Part shown: positions 17,688 through 26,777 of the stretch, piece after piece
Layout of the letters: each line of letters begins with the position of its first letter
How positions within the stretch are numbered: the stretch's first letter is position 1
Source of the DNA: a virus
Strand: one strand, 5' to 3'
IMG/VR virus record: IMGVR_UViG_3300042389_000953
Coordinates: 1-55,927 of that record
Length of the DNA: 55,927 nt
Notes under the pieces: generated by a model
Told to the model about the DNA's origin: nothing
What the model saw: only the letters and a program-made list of their open reading frames with translations
Database searches by the model: none
Made by a program: the position numbers and the translations under genes

Positions 17688-18760
17688 CGACATTTTCATA
17701 CACACCCGATTTTCCTGCAGAAGAGCGGTCGCAGCCGCGCATCCGTGGGTACGAGGCAAACGGATTCACGCTCCGCGTCGAAGATGGAATAAACCTTCTC
17801 ACAGATAAGTGGCCGCTTACATTCTCCGCTCGCAACTCCACCGATCGCACGAATCTGCTGAGCTTCTTCGCCACGCAGAATGGCACAACCCCCTTCACCT
17901 GGGTAACGCCCTTCAACGAAACCGCTCAATTTATCTGCACAACTTGGGACTTAACCCTCGACTCGTGCCACCTTACAACAATCTCCGCTGAGTTTCAACT
18001 GGTCTACGTACCAGGGCAAACCAACATAGCCGTAAGTAATGTACCTGTAACCGCCTTTACATGGATCCCTGATTTCACTACATCAAGAAACTTAGATAGC
18101 AAAGCGCGTAGATCCGAATACGGGGATGGTTACGGACAGTCCGTAACTTTCGGCATAAACGCAGCAACAGAGAAGTGGTCACTCGTACTCAATAATCTCA
18201 CCAACACGCAACGTGATGCCATTCGCGCTTTCTTGCGTGGAGCGGCTCGCACACCCTCATTTGAATGGCAGAACCCCTTAGGCGACACCGGCGACTATAT
18301 CTGCGATGCCTGGACAACAACCTTTAACAAGTTTAACAACAGTTCGATTCGTGCTGACTTTACACGAGTCTACGGTACGTTCCTTGTGTCCTTCGCAGGC
18401 TACGCACCAGGCTTCAGCGAAGTCATCTCTTACGACTTTGCAGGTGGCTTCGCTTATCCTTCGGCTCCTGGCATCAATGCAACGATCGAGGCGGACTTTA
18501 CGGCCGGTATTGCCTCCGCACCAGCGCCCGGTATCAGCGTAATTATCGACGCAGACTTTACCGGGGGTGTAGGCTACACCGATACGCCGTCACCGCCACC
18601 TACAGGTGCAGATAGCTCCGCAAGCTTCTGGAGCGACTGGGCTTACTACGATCCCGACATATTCTTGTACGCGCAAGCAGCGGCCGAGACCCCCGTGTAC
18701 TGGAATAGATGGCAGTCCTGGACCGAAGACCCTCCGCTGCTGTTTGAGGAGTCGTCCTAA
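17684..18760 (+). CDS. Minor tail protein with two gpM-like domains
   Basis: 358 residues, coupled to the tape measure by ATGA. Residues about 1-110 and 125-245 each follow the lambda gpM/minor-tail pattern: a YTPDF or WIPDF start, an RRSEYGDGY or RIRGYEANGF strand, W...L helix-turn elements and an F..W.NPL/VTPF segment. It is therefore a tandem duplication inside one protein. The C-terminal 110 residues contain short DFxxGxxxPxAPG-type repeats and a Trp-rich end. It should sit at the tail tip between tube and hub. Confidence 0.75.
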   Translation: MTTFSYTPDFPAEERSQPRIRGYEANGFTLRVEDGINLLTDKWPLTFSARNSTDRTNLLSFFATQNGTTPFTWVTPFNETAQFICTTWDLTLDSCHLTTISAEFQLVYVPGQTNIAVSNVPVTAFTWIPDFTTSRNLDSKARRSEYGDGYGQSVTFGINAATEKWSLVLNNLTNTQRDAIRAFLRGAARTPSFEWQNPLGDTGDYICDAWTTTFNKFNNSSIRADFTRVYGTFLVSFAGYAPGFSEVISYDFAGGFAYPSAPGINATIEADFTAGIASAPAPGISVIIDADFTGGVGYTDTPSPPPTGADSSASFWSDWAYYDPDIFLYAQAAAETPVYWNRWQSWTEDPPLLFEESS

Positions 18761-18773
18761 GCCTCGCTACACT
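18744..18773 (+). promoter_or_regulatory. Candidate promoter before the 18811 gene
   Basis: TTGAGG (18744-18749) and TACACT (18768-18773) are separated by 18 bp, a good sigma70-type arrangement. It overlaps the end of the gpM-like gene and could drive the accessory tail genes. Confidence 0.4.
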
Positions 18774-18810
18774 GAGCACATAAGCGTCCAGCCTCTACGC
18801 CCTACCTGTT

Positions 18811-19179
18811 ATGGCAGCGCCAAACATCAAATCAGGCAGCTCGGTCACGACGGTCGTCGGTAAGACCGTGGGCTACGCAGTGACAACCTCAATGGCTGCG
18901 GCGCTGAGCAATGGCGCCGGCTCGGGCAAGGTGCTGAAGATCAACAGCGTCTACTGCTCCAACGTGGACGGTGCAGCGGCCGCTGACATCTCGCTGCAGC
19001 ACTGGGACGGCACCACCGGCTACGAGTTGGCCCACACCATTACGGTCCCAGCCGACGCCACGCAGGTGCTGGTCACCCGCGAGGCATACATCTACCTGGA
19101 GGAAGGCCACAGCCTCCGCGCACAGGCCAGCGCTGCCGGTGATCTGGAGCTGGTCATCAGCTACGAGGACATCAGCTGA
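18811..19179 (+). CDS. Small virion-associated protein of unknown function
   Basis: 122 residues of beta-rich sequence (VLKINSVYCSNVDGAAAADIS, ITVPADATQVLVTR, YLEEGHSLRAQASAAGDLEL). This pattern of alternating strands with an NVDG turn is common in small tail-associated proteins of marine and freshwater phages. It is preceded by a candidate promoter, and the start is TTATG without Shine-Dalgarno. It is probably structural, but its role is unknown. Confidence 0.6.
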   Translation: MAAPNIKSGSSVTTVVGKTVGYAVTTSMAAALSNGAGSGKVLKINSVYCSNVDGAAAADISLQHWDGTTGYELAHTITVPADATQVLVTREAYIYLEEGHSLRAQASAAGDLELVISYEDIS

Positions 19180-19214
19180 TCTACTCCATCTGACTTGCCC
19201 CTGAGGATTGACCC

Positions 19215-20252
19215 ATGCCTGTCACCAAGCAAACCTATACCGCCGCCCCTACATGGACAGCGGCTGATCTTGCCACCATTTACCGCTCCGCGTTTATTGA
19301 TGCAGGGCTGATGACAGACTGGCACGACAGCTTCTTGTCCGGGTCGGTTGAAAACCGTGTACTGCGGATTCAGTACGACGTAAGCAAAACATACGGCACC
19401 ACTTTTTATTGGTTCCAGTTTAGTACAGATGGAGCGTACCTGCATGTCGCCACCGGTTGGAATACATCTACCGATGTCCCAACAGGTACGCAATACCTTG
19501 ATTTCTTCTCCACACTTACCAACGCAACAGGAAACCACTGGCGGTTTTCGGGGACATTAAGCAATACCACTGCAGCAAACCTGATTCGCTATTCATCTGG
19601 AACTCATCACTGGTTCGTCTCGCAGCAGACTACTACGCGCCAAGTATTTACAATTCAGCCAGCCAGTCACGCTCTGCAATCTTGGATCAATCTTGATCGC
19701 GGATTCTATAGTGGCTTTGCCGGTGTTTTTACGCAGAGCATCAGTACAAGCTCGTCCCTCGCATTTACTCGCGGGCCAGCGCTTAGAAGGGATATTATCG
19801 TCGGTCCCTCATTGAATGGTTCTACGTCTGCTAGCAATTACTCTAGTACCTCGGCCACTTTAGCGTTACTGGCTTATCTTGTGCCTGGGCATGTAAGCAA
19901 TAGCTACACTGGAAACATTCAAAGCCAAATCGGCTCAACCAGTGGCACTGGAACTAGCTCCGGGGCTCGATGCGGCGCAATCGTGTTACCAGTTGGCTTT
20001 TCTAGCTCAAACCCTGCCTACACCACGAACAGCATCCCGGTCTTCCACTCGATGCCGTTTACGCCATACTCGACCACGACATTAAACTCAGACTTCGGCA
20101 TCACGTTCCATTACGCCACTAACGTATTCGGTTTCCAAGATAAGTTTATCGTTACCGCTGGCACCGAAGAGTGGGAAACCCTTGCGTTTTCAAATGCGTC
20201 TGTTGGCGACGGCACAACGCCTAGCGTTGCTTTCCTTGCAAGGGTTGTGTAA
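19215..20252 (+). CDS. Probable tail-associated structural protein
   Basis: 345 residues rich in Ser, Thr, Gly and aromatic residues, with no signal peptide or membrane segment. No known domain is recognised. The composition and regular beta pattern suit a tail-tip or fibre-like protein, and the neighbours on both sides are fibre-like. The next gene starts within its TAA stop (TAATG, one-base overlap), so the two are translationally coupled. Confidence 0.6.
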   Translation: MPVTKQTYTAAPTWTAADLATIYRSAFIDAGLMTDWHDSFLSGSVENRVLRIQYDVSKTYGTTFYWFQFSTDGAYLHVATGWNTSTDVPTGTQYLDFFSTLTNATGNHWRFSGTLSNTTAANLIRYSSGTHHWFVSQQTTTRQVFTIQPASHALQSWINLDRGFYSGFAGVFTQSISTSSSLAFTRGPALRRDIIVGPSLNGSTSASNYSSTSATLALLAYLVPGHVSNSYTGNIQSQIGSTSGTGTSSGARCGAIVLPVGFSSSNPAYTTNSIPVFHSMPFTPYSTTTLNSDFGITFHYATNVFGFQDKFIVTAGTEEWETLAFSNASVGDGTTPSVAFLARVV

Positions 20253-20545
20253 TGGCCGATCAGAACCAATCGCCTGCATCACAGGCCAGCGTAAACCTGT
20301 CAGCCCTGGCGTATCCGCTGACGATCGCTGGTACGCCAACATGGCAAGCGTTGCCGCCACTGTCTCTTACAGTTATCGGCGGCAGTTTCTCAATTAGCAT
20401 CGGTGGCGCCGGCGGTAGCACCACGAACCTGCTCACCCCCGCCGCGCTACTCGGCAAAAACGCATCTGTATCGACTTCGGGCGCAAACGGAATGTGGACT
20501 CTACGCGACCAGCTCGCAGCCAAACGTGCCAGCGCATGGCCATGA
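20252..20545 (+). CDS. Short fibre-linker-like protein
   Basis: 97 residues. The central part is glycine/serine-rich (GGSFSISIGGAGG). The C-terminus reads GMWTLRDQLAAKRASAWP, a short motif that in phage fibre genes marks a domain boundary; a related form is near the start of the next protein. It overlaps the previous stop by one base. A 14-codon frame starting ATGA at 20542 bridges to the next gene and may maintain coupling. Confidence 0.55.
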   Translation: MADQNQSPASQASVNLSALAYPLTIAGTPTWQALPPLSLTVIGGSFSISIGGAGGSTTNLLTPAALLGKNASVSTSGANGMWTLRDQLAAKRASAWP

Positions 20546-20585
20546 CCCTACCCCGCCACGTCGCACTACACAGGAGGATAAGCTG

Positions 20586-21344
20586 ATGCTCGGTTTCAAC
20601 GGTGGCCTCATGGGCGTGCGCCGCACGGCAACAACTGGAGCGGCGTCTGGACTGTGGTTCCAGAATGAACAGAGCGTCGCTAGGCGAGCTGGGATTTGGC
20701 CGCTAGTAGGCGCAGATCCGTCTTATGCAAACGTGAGCCTGCTGCTGCACATGGATGGCAGCAATGGCAGTACGACATTTACAGATAGTGGGCCAAATGC
20801 AAGACCAGTTACGCGCACAGGCAATGCACAGATCAGTACTGCACAAAGCAAGTTTGGCGGCGCATCCGGATTGTTTGACGGATCAGGTGACATTTTAAGC
20901 GTTCTTGATTATGCAGACATGGAAATGACTGCAGATTTTACGATTGAGTGCTTTGCTTACCCGACCGTAACCACCGATAAGATCATTGCTGGCCACAATG
21001 TGCAAAACGTACAGCTGTTTAGAATTAACAGCGGCGCCACAGGCAACATATCGGTCTATCTTAATGATACTGTCCTTAGCAATACAGCAGCGGGAATTAC
21101 GGCTAATCAATGGCACCACTTGGCAGTCTCTCGCACTGGTTCAACAACTAGAGTGTTTGTTGATGGCACGCAGATCGGCAGCTCCAATACCACATGGACA
21201 GGCTCATTTAAGTTTAACCTGATTGGCGGTATGTTTGGCCTCGACTTCCAAGGCTATATTGACGAGTTCCGCGTGACCAAAGGTGTAGGCAGGTACAACA
21301 GCGCAAGCTTTACCGTGCCAACAGCAGCATTCCCTGATTTCTGA
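20586..21344 (+). CDS. LamG/concanavalin-like domain fibre protein
   Basis: 252 residues. I chose ATG 20586 because AGGAGG (20572-20577) lies 8 bp upstream; the frame is open to 20403 but without support. The N-terminus MLGFNGGLMGVRR and the GLWFQNEQSVARRAGIWP motif are followed by a laminin-G-like beta sandwich (LLLHMDGSNGSTTFTDSG, WHHLAVSRTGSTTRVFVDG, FQGYIDEFRVTKGVGRY). Such domains usually bind carbohydrate, so it may recognise the host envelope. Confidence 0.75.
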   Translation: MLGFNGGLMGVRRTATTGAASGLWFQNEQSVARRAGIWPLVGADPSYANVSLLLHMDGSNGSTTFTDSGPNARPVTRTGNAQISTAQSKFGGASGLFDGSGDILSVLDYADMEMTADFTIECFAYPTVTTDKIIAGHNVQNVQLFRINSGATGNISVYLNDTVLSNTAAGITANQWHHLAVSRTGSTTRVFVDGTQIGSSNTTWTGSFKFNLIGGMFGLDFQGYIDEFRVTKGVGRYNSASFTVPTAAFPDF

Positions 21345-21775
21345 TGCTGTACTCCCACAACACCACCACCCCAGCGCCCCTCCCCCACCGCATCCGCTTT
21401 GCGGACGGCAGCACCCGCACGGACGCCAGCACCTTCACGCCTGACGAGCTGGAGCGTGCGGGCTACAGCGGCCCATACGAGCGCCCCGAGTGCAACCCGA
21501 AGCTGGAAACGATCGACTGGGACAGCGAGGCGCTTGAGTACGTCGTGCGTCCGTACAGCTTCGATGAGCTGCAAACGCAGCACGCCAAGGTCCGTCAGCA
21601 GCGCATCGAGCTGCTCAAGGCCAGCGACTGGACGCAGATCACCGACTACGACCTCGGCGCTGATCGTGAAGCCTGGGCCGCCTACCGCCAGGCCCTGCGC
21701 GACTTGGCCGATGCGCCCAACCCGTTTGACATCACCTGGCCGCAGCCGCCTGTACCCGACACGCCGCAGGTGTGA
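21344..21775 (+). CDS. Probable tail fibre assembly chaperone-like protein
   Basis: 143 residues. The C-terminal half (RIELLKASDWTQITDYDL, WAAYRQALRDLADAP, ITWPQPP) is the signature of small proteins encoded next to tail fibres and usually annotated as fibre assembly chaperones. The start overlaps the preceding TGA by one base (TGATG). It probably assists folding or attachment of the lectin-like protein just upstream. Confidence 0.65.
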   Translation: MLYSHNTTTPAPLPHRIRFADGSTRTDASTFTPDELERAGYSGPYERPECNPKLETIDWDSEALEYVVRPYSFDELQTQHAKVRQQRIELLKASDWTQITDYDLGADREAWAAYRQALRDLADAPNPFDITWPQPPVPDTPQV

Positions 21776-21844
21776 AGTGCAGCACAGCCACGGTAACCGC
21801 TACAGTTGTCATAACTCCAGCGGTTCTACTCTCTTCGTAAACCC

Positions 21845-22267
21845 ATGGCCAGCCTAATCTACCTATCGTGCCTGGACGACAGCGCTAAGGGCAACATAGA
21901 CTTCGACACGGATACGTTTAAGGTTTTGCTTGTCTCTGCGTCCTACGTACCGGACAAGCTTACCCATACTAAACGTTCCGCTGTAACCAACGAGGTTACT
22001 GGCACGGGTTACACTGCTGGCGGTGTTACCTGCACCTGTACGGTTGCAAAGTCCACGGTAAACAACGAAGTCACGCTTACATTCGCTGCTGTGAACTGGC
22101 CGACAGCAACACTAACGGCCCGTGGTGCCGTCTACTATAAGTCCAGGGGTGGAGCGTCATCAGCAGACGAGCTTATCGCCTACGATGATTTCGGCGCAAA
22201 CATCGCAAGCACCTCCCAGACTTTCTATCTCAACTCTTCGGTCCTTACTCTGCGCAACCTGACATGA
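21845..22267 (+). CDS. Conserved small structural protein
   Basis: 140 residues with the pattern NIDFDTDTFKVLLVSASYVPD, GYTAGGVTCTC, AVNWPTATLTARGAVYYKS and YDDFG. I recognise this as a family widespread in siphophages and cyanophages, but no function is known to me. The last bases overlap the next start as ATGA. Confidence 0.65.
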   Translation: MASLIYLSCLDDSAKGNIDFDTDTFKVLLVSASYVPDKLTHTKRSAVTNEVTGTGYTAGGVTCTCTVAKSTVNNEVTLTFAAVNWPTATLTARGAVYYKSRGGASSADELIAYDDFGANIASTSQTFYLNSSVLTLRNLT

Positions 22268-22686
22268 GTACCATCGTAACCCGTTCCGGCAAGGGCACAC
22301 CCCTTACTCACGCCGAACTCGACAGTAATTTTAGCAACCTGAACACTGATAAAGCCGGCTACGTCACAGGCGAAGGTGGTGCGGTAAGTCAAGCAACCAG
22401 TAAGGCAACAGGCGTAACGCTTAATAAGCGATGCGGTCAGATTACGCTTAACGGCGCCTCTCTCGCAGCAGCCACTACCGTAAGCTTCACGCTTACAAAC
22501 AGCACAATCGTAGCCACTGACATCGTTGTACTGAACCACGTATCGGTAGGTAACCTAGGCGACTATGCGCTTAGCGCTAGGGCCGCAGCAGGATCCGCAA
22601 CTATCGCAGTACGCAACCTCACTGCCGGTTCACTTTCTGATGCACTCGTCGTTGGCTTTGCGGTAATCAAAGCAACCGCCGCGTAA
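22264..22686 (+). CDS. Tail-associated protein with a fibre-type N-terminus
   Basis: 140 residues. The N-terminus STIVTRSGKGTPLTHAELD followed by SNFSNL is a short peptide common at the start of phage fibre proteins, where it acts as an attachment peptide. The rest is Ala/Thr/Val-rich beta sequence. It is coupled to the previous gene by ATGA and lies directly before the gpL-like gene. Confidence 0.6.
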   Translation: MSTIVTRSGKGTPLTHAELDSNFSNLNTDKAGYVTGEGGAVSQATSKATGVTLNKRCGQITLNGASLAAATTVSFTLTNSTIVATDIVVLNHVSVGNLGDYALSARAAAGSATIAVRNLTAGSLSDALVVGFAVIKATAA

Positions 22687-22689
22687 GCA

Positions 22690-23448
22690 ATGAATTACGT
22701 TGTACTCGGATATTACGTATCTGGGTATGCCGAGGGCGACTCGGTTATCACGTCCTCGCTCCAGGAGGTTTCCCCTGGAGCGGTAATTGAGTTGTTCCAG
22801 CTCGTACTGAATACCGCACAACACGGCATAAACCAGACATTCTACTTTCACGCTGGCACCAATCAGCTGGAGAGCAACGTAGTTTGGCAAGGAAATACGT
22901 ACCAGGCGTTTCCCATCGAGGCCGAAGGGTTTGAGTGGGACGGCCAAGGCTCCTTGCCCCGCCCTAAAATCCGCGCCGCCAACGTCCTAGGAACCTTATC
23001 AAACCTCATACTCTCCTTACCCGAAGGCTTAGAAGGTGCCAAGGTCGTACGCATCCGCACCCTGGCACGCTTTCTCGATGCCGTCAACTTTCCGTCCAGC
23101 ATTAACCCAACCGCCGATCCCAACGCCTCGTGGGAACCGGAAATTTACTACATAGACAGAAAAGCGTCGGAAACTCGCACAGCAGTCGAGTACGAATTAG
23201 CCAGCGCATTCGATCTTGTAGGCGTTAGAGCCCCTAAGCGTCAATGTGTTGCCCGCTGCCAATGGGTCTACAGATCGGCCGAATGTGGCTACACAGGACT
23301 CACCTATTTCAACGACAAGGATCAGCCCGTAGGCTCTTCTGCACAAGACTCGTGCAGCAAGCAGCTCTCCGGGTGTGAGCTACGATTCGGGCAGTACGCC
23401 CAACTGCCATTCGGTGGCTTTCCGGGCATTGGAACCTTCTTCGTATGA
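22690..23448 (+). CDS. Minor tail protein L-like, iron-sulphur tail tip protein
   Basis: 252 residues, with close resemblance to lambda gpL over its length: [40 protein letters not shown], and the C-terminal cysteines C190, C199, C222 and C229 in contexts ([22 protein letters not shown]) that match the cluster-binding residues of gpL. C186 is an extra cysteine. The protein should be an inter-domain hinge between tube and hub. An N-terminal extension of about 30 residues is present. The stop overlaps the next start (ATGA). Confidence 0.85.
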   Translation: MNYVVLGYYVSGYAEGDSVITSSLQEVSPGAVIELFQLVLNTAQHGINQTFYFHAGTNQLESNVVWQGNTYQAFPIEAEGFEWDGQGSLPRPKIRAANVLGTLSNLILSLPEGLEGAKVVRIRTLARFLDAVNFPSSINPTADPNASWEPEIYYIDRKASETRTAVEYELASAFDLVGVRAPKRQCVARCQWVYRSAECGYTGLTYFNDKDQPVGSSAQDSCSKQLSGCELRFGQYAQLPFGGFPGIGTFFV

Positions 23449-24149
23449 GCTGGAAAGACGCTGCACTAAGCCATGCACAAGCGCTCGATCCGCACGAGTC
23501 ATGCGGCCTTGTTGTAATTGTAAAGGGCAAGGAAACTTATTGGCCCTGCAAAAACATCGCAACTTACCCAGAGCAGATGTTCAGCATCTGCCCAAACGAT
23601 TATGCGGAAGCGGAACAGGCTGGCGAAGTTGTGGCCATAGTACACAGTCATCCGGCATTTCCGACTACCGCTAGCAACGCAGACATGGTTGCAGCGGAAA
23701 AGACAGCTTTGCCCTGGCACATCGTCAACCCCAAAACGCTGGCCTGGGGCACCTACACGCCCTGCGGCTACACCGCACCGCTCATTGGCAGGGAATGGGT
23801 CTGGGGCGTGCAAGATTGCTGGACTCTCGTCAGGGACTGGTACGCAGAGCAGGGTATCGCCTTGCCCGACTGGGAGCGCCCAGTAAACCCTCTTGACTTC
23901 GCCGACGCACCTATCTTCGATGCGTGCTGGCCCGCCGCCGGCTTCAGGGAACTAAGCGACGACGAAGACTTACAACCTGGCGACGCACTACTTATGTCGA
24001 TCCAGTCAAACACAGGACTGAATCACTGCGGCGTCTACATCGGTGATGGCATGGTACTCCACCACCTACGCGGAAGACTCAGCAGCCGCGACATCTACGG
24101 AGGTTGGCTCCTTAAATGTACCGGAAGGAGGTTGCGTTATGTTGCGTAA
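23445..24149 (+). CDS. Tail assembly protein K-like: JAMM protease plus NlpC/P60 domain
   Basis: 234 residues. The N-terminal MPN/JAMM domain has all expected metal ligands: E18, H67-S-H69, S77 and D80 (HxHx7SxxD). The C-terminal NlpC/P60 domain has C125 ([10 protein letters not shown]) and H194 ([11 protein letters not shown]). Lambda gpK has the same two-domain build and acts in tail tip assembly and possibly wall penetration. The gene follows L, as in lambda, with ATGA coupling. Its 3' end overlaps the gpI-like start by 11 bases. Confidence 0.88.
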   Translation: MSWKDAALSHAQALDPHESCGLVVIVKGKETYWPCKNIATYPEQMFSICPNDYAEAEQAGEVVAIVHSHPAFPTTASNADMVAAEKTALPWHIVNPKTLAWGTYTPCGYTAPLIGREWVWGVQDCWTLVRDWYAEQGIALPDWERPVNPLDFADAPIFDACWPAAGFRELSDDEDLQPGDALLMSIQSNTGLNHCGVYIGDGMVLHHLRGRLSSRDIYGGWLLKCTGRRLRYVA

Positions 24150-25293
24150 GATTCGGCTATACGGAAGCCTTGCGAAATTCGTTGGCACCCGAGTCCTAGA
24201 GGCAGACGTACGCACAGCAGCAGAAGCCGTGCGCTTTCTTGTCACTAATTTTGATGGGCTTGAACAGCACATGGCTGACAAGCATTACAAAGTAATCACG
24301 CATACCGCAATAACACTAGACGAACTACATGATATAACTAATGTAGACACCATTAAGATTGTGCCAACCGTCGAAGGCTCCGGTCCCGTGGGCCGTATTT
24401 TAGCTGGCATCGGACTTGTCGTTCTTTCCTTTTTCGTCCCATTTGCTGCTCCTTTGCTTCTTGGTATAGGCGCAAGCTTGGTGCTCGGCGGCGTAGCACA
24501 ACTACTCACTCCCGTTCCACGAGTAGGGCAAGGCGAAGCGTCGATAACAGATACAAAAAGAAGTTATAACTTCTCTGGTATTCAGCAGACGAGCCGAGCT
24601 GGCACGCCAGTGCCGCTTGTTTACGGCAAGACCCTAGTAGGCAGCGTTGTTATATCCGCAGGTATTTCTGACGAGGTACAGGTAGGAGCTTCCGCCCCAC
24701 CGCCCACAATTACAATATCTGGCACACCTCCAAACCAAATACTTACCGCGCCAAACGTATGCGAAATAAGATCAATCCAATGGTTCCGCAACGGTGTGCC
24801 TATCCCCGGTGCAACGCAAAGTCAATACGCACTCACGCCACAGGACTACGACCAAACGATTACTGCCAACATTGTATGTTTCGACGGCAGTACAGTAATC
24901 ACCGATAGCTTCGACGTACCCTTTGAGCCAACTGCCTACACGTACTGGCGAGCAGTCAGGGACGCGTACGTATCTCCATGGGGCTCTACCGCAACCACCA
25001 GGCCTATCTGGGCAACACCGTTTAACCCAGGTCTTAAGCCAGTTACGCAGTTTTGGTTCGGAGGCGGAACCATCATGGTGCAATCAGGGAGCGCGGGCGG
25101 CGCTTTGGCTGAGATATACGGCACGAGCATAACCGGCGGCGGCGTAGCAGTCTTTTACTACTATTGGACCGGCGGCGTTACTCCCGAAGACCCCTTTGAA
25201 ATAGGCACACCATTTAGCTTTGAATTTAGCAATGATGCCGTTAATGTCATCGCAACTTGGGCCGGCGTGGAAGACGCATCGCCCCCCTGGTAA
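24139..25293 (+). CDS. Tail assembly protein I-like, copy 1
   Basis: 384 residues from ATG 24139, chosen for the Shine-Dalgarno AAGGAGG at 24125-24131. The first ~185 residues match the gpI/TAI family: a small beta-grasp domain ([15 protein letters not shown]), a hydrophobic glycine-rich hairpin of membrane character ([20 protein letters not shown]) and the [21 protein letters not shown] motif. The C-terminal ~200 residues are Ig-like ([20 protein letters not shown]) and unrelated to those of copy 2. It should be needed for tail tip assembly. Confidence 0.82.
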   Translation: MLRKIRLYGSLAKFVGTRVLEADVRTAAEAVRFLVTNFDGLEQHMADKHYKVITHTAITLDELHDITNVDTIKIVPTVEGSGPVGRILAGIGLVVLSFFVPFAAPLLLGIGASLVLGGVAQLLTPVPRVGQGEASITDTKRSYNFSGIQQTSRAGTPVPLVYGKTLVGSVVISAGISDEVQVGASAPPPTITISGTPPNQILTAPNVCEIRSIQWFRNGVPIPGATQSQYALTPQDYDQTITANIVCFDGSTVITDSFDVPFEPTAYTYWRAVRDAYVSPWGSTATTRPIWATPFNPGLKPVTQFWFGGGTIMVQSGSAGGALAEIYGTSITGGGVAVFYYYWTGGVTPEDPFEIGTPFSFEFSNDAVNVIATWAGVEDASPPW

Positions 25294-25297
25294 TTTT

Positions 25298-25459
25298 ATG
25301 CTTACGCTACTTACGCAGGTCGAAGCCAACGAGCGCCTAACCGTATGCCATACCTGCGAGCACTACATAAGGCTGACTGGGCAATGCTCTCTGTGCTATT
25401 GCTTTATGAACGCTAAGGTGTGGGCTAAGGGTGCGCAGTGCCCAATTAGCAAGTGGTAA
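25298..25459 (+). CDS. Small cysteine-rich (DUF6171-like) protein between the two gpI copies
   Basis: 53 residues from ATG 25298. The cysteine pattern (VCHTCEHY, GQCSLCYCFMNAK, QCPISKW) suggests binding of one zinc ion. It matches a small family found in tail or baseplate regions of T4-like phages and cyanophages, ending CPxxKW. It is inserted between two gpI paralogues, 4 bp after the first and 4 bp before the second. Its role is unknown. Confidence 0.65.
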   Translation: MLTLLTQVEANERLTVCHTCEHYIRLTGQCSLCYCFMNAKVWAKGAQCPISKW

Positions 25460-25463
25460 GCCC

Positions 25464-26702
25464 ATGACAGACGTTATCCATGCCGATCCCAGGGGCCGCC
25501 CCGCACTGCGCAAAATTAGGCTATACGGAAGTCTTGCAAAATTTATAGGCCGTAGGACACTACAAGCTGACATAAGCACAGCAGCGGAAGCCGTACGCTT
25601 TTTAGTTGCTAATTTTGCAGGGCTTGAGCAGCACATGGCTGACAAGCACTACACGGTGATTACGCACACTGCGCTAACACAAGACGAGCTGCATGACCCG
25701 ACAAGCATCGATACCATCAAGATCGTTCCAGTCGTTGAAGGCACTGGTCCGGTAGGTCGCATCCTGGCAGGCGCTGCCCTCATCGCATTGTCATTCATCA
25801 TCCCATTCGGAGCACTACTTGCTCCGCTAGTTCTGGGTGTCGGCGCAAGCCTAGTGCTCGGCGGCGTATCACAACTACTTACTCCAGTGCCCAGAATAGA
25901 CCAAGGCGAAGACTCAATAACAGACACAAAAGAAAGCTATAACTTCTCAGGTATCCAACAGACAAGCCGCGCTGGTACGCCAGTGCCGCTCATTTACGGT
26001 AAGACCCTAGTAGGCAGCGTTGTTATCTCTGCGGGCATATCAGACGAGATAAAAACAGGCAATAGCGAGCCCGAAGAAATGACAGTATTCCCTGCTGACA
26101 TACCGGCTGGTATAGGTAGTGCGCTATACCCATTTGAGGGCTCAAATAGTCCATGTGGCTTAAGCAACCTCAAGTCAATCACTTGGTATAAGGATGGCGT
26201 CAAGCTTGTCACTATTAACTACAACCCTGGAACAAACACGTACACTTACGTGGCGGAACCCGGCCAGTACATGCCCGCATGGCTTAATGCAACCAGCGCC
26301 ACACCCGGCGTACTAGTGGTTGGCATCCACGGCGCGGGTACATATGTTGCAGTAACCGAATGCCTGGATGGCTCGCAATACGGCAAAGCAAAAGTTGTAG
26401 GCAACACTCAGCCTTATGCAATAGACTGCGGTGATATGCGCTATAGATTTATGGTGTCAAACAGCGCAAGCATCTTTACAGTTCCCGCTGGAGCCCCGCC
26501 ATTTGTAGAGCAAACTGATCCCACTGTCAATGTTGTTAGAGGCGTCGATTGTGACGGCAATGTCACCAATAGCTGGGGAATAATTAGCTGGAATCCTATT
26601 ACAGATCCAGGAATTACTCTGAGCGTGATTGACTTGCAAGTAACGTATAATAACGGAGTGACCTGGAGCACGTATATTGACTACGCAGTGGACGCCCCGT
26701 AA
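25464..26702 (+). CDS. Tail assembly protein I-like, copy 2
   Basis: 412 residues from ATG 25464. Residues about 11-195 repeat copy 1: my hand alignment shows 16 differences in the first 89 aligned residues, and the [16 protein letters not shown] segment is identical. The C-terminal ~215 residues are beta-rich and different from copy 1. The pair arose by tandem duplication with replacement of the C-terminus, or by insertion of a second allele. The stop TAATG couples to a tiny frame before J. Confidence 0.82.
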   Translation: MTDVIHADPRGRPALRKIRLYGSLAKFIGRRTLQADISTAAEAVRFLVANFAGLEQHMADKHYTVITHTALTQDELHDPTSIDTIKIVPVVEGTGPVGRILAGAALIALSFIIPFGALLAPLVLGVGASLVLGGVSQLLTPVPRIDQGEDSITDTKESYNFSGIQQTSRAGTPVPLIYGKTLVGSVVISAGISDEIKTGNSEPEEMTVFPADIPAGIGSALYPFEGSNSPCGLSNLKSITWYKDGVKLVTINYNPGTNTYTYVAEPGQYMPAWLNATSATPGVLVVGIHGAGTYVAVTECLDGSQYGKAKVVGNTQPYAIDCGDMRYRFMVSNSASIFTVPAGAPPFVEQTDPTVNVVRGVDCDGNVTNSWGIISWNPITDPGITLSVIDLQVTYNNGVTWSTYIDYAVDAP

Positions 26703-26773
26703 TGGCTAGTGTTTCTGCATTGTTCTCATCCCGCCGCATCGTTAAGTTAGAATGTGCCAACTCGTGCAATTAA
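26702..26773 (+). CDS. Tiny coupled frame before the J-like gene
   Basis: 23 codons (MASVSALFSSRRIVKLECANSCN), starting inside the previous stop (TAATG) and ending 4 bp before a GTG that can start the J-like protein. It may pass ribosomes on to J. The coding potential is too short to judge. Confidence 0.25.
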   Translation: MASVSALFSSRRIVKLECANSCN

Positions 26774-26777
26774 GAGC

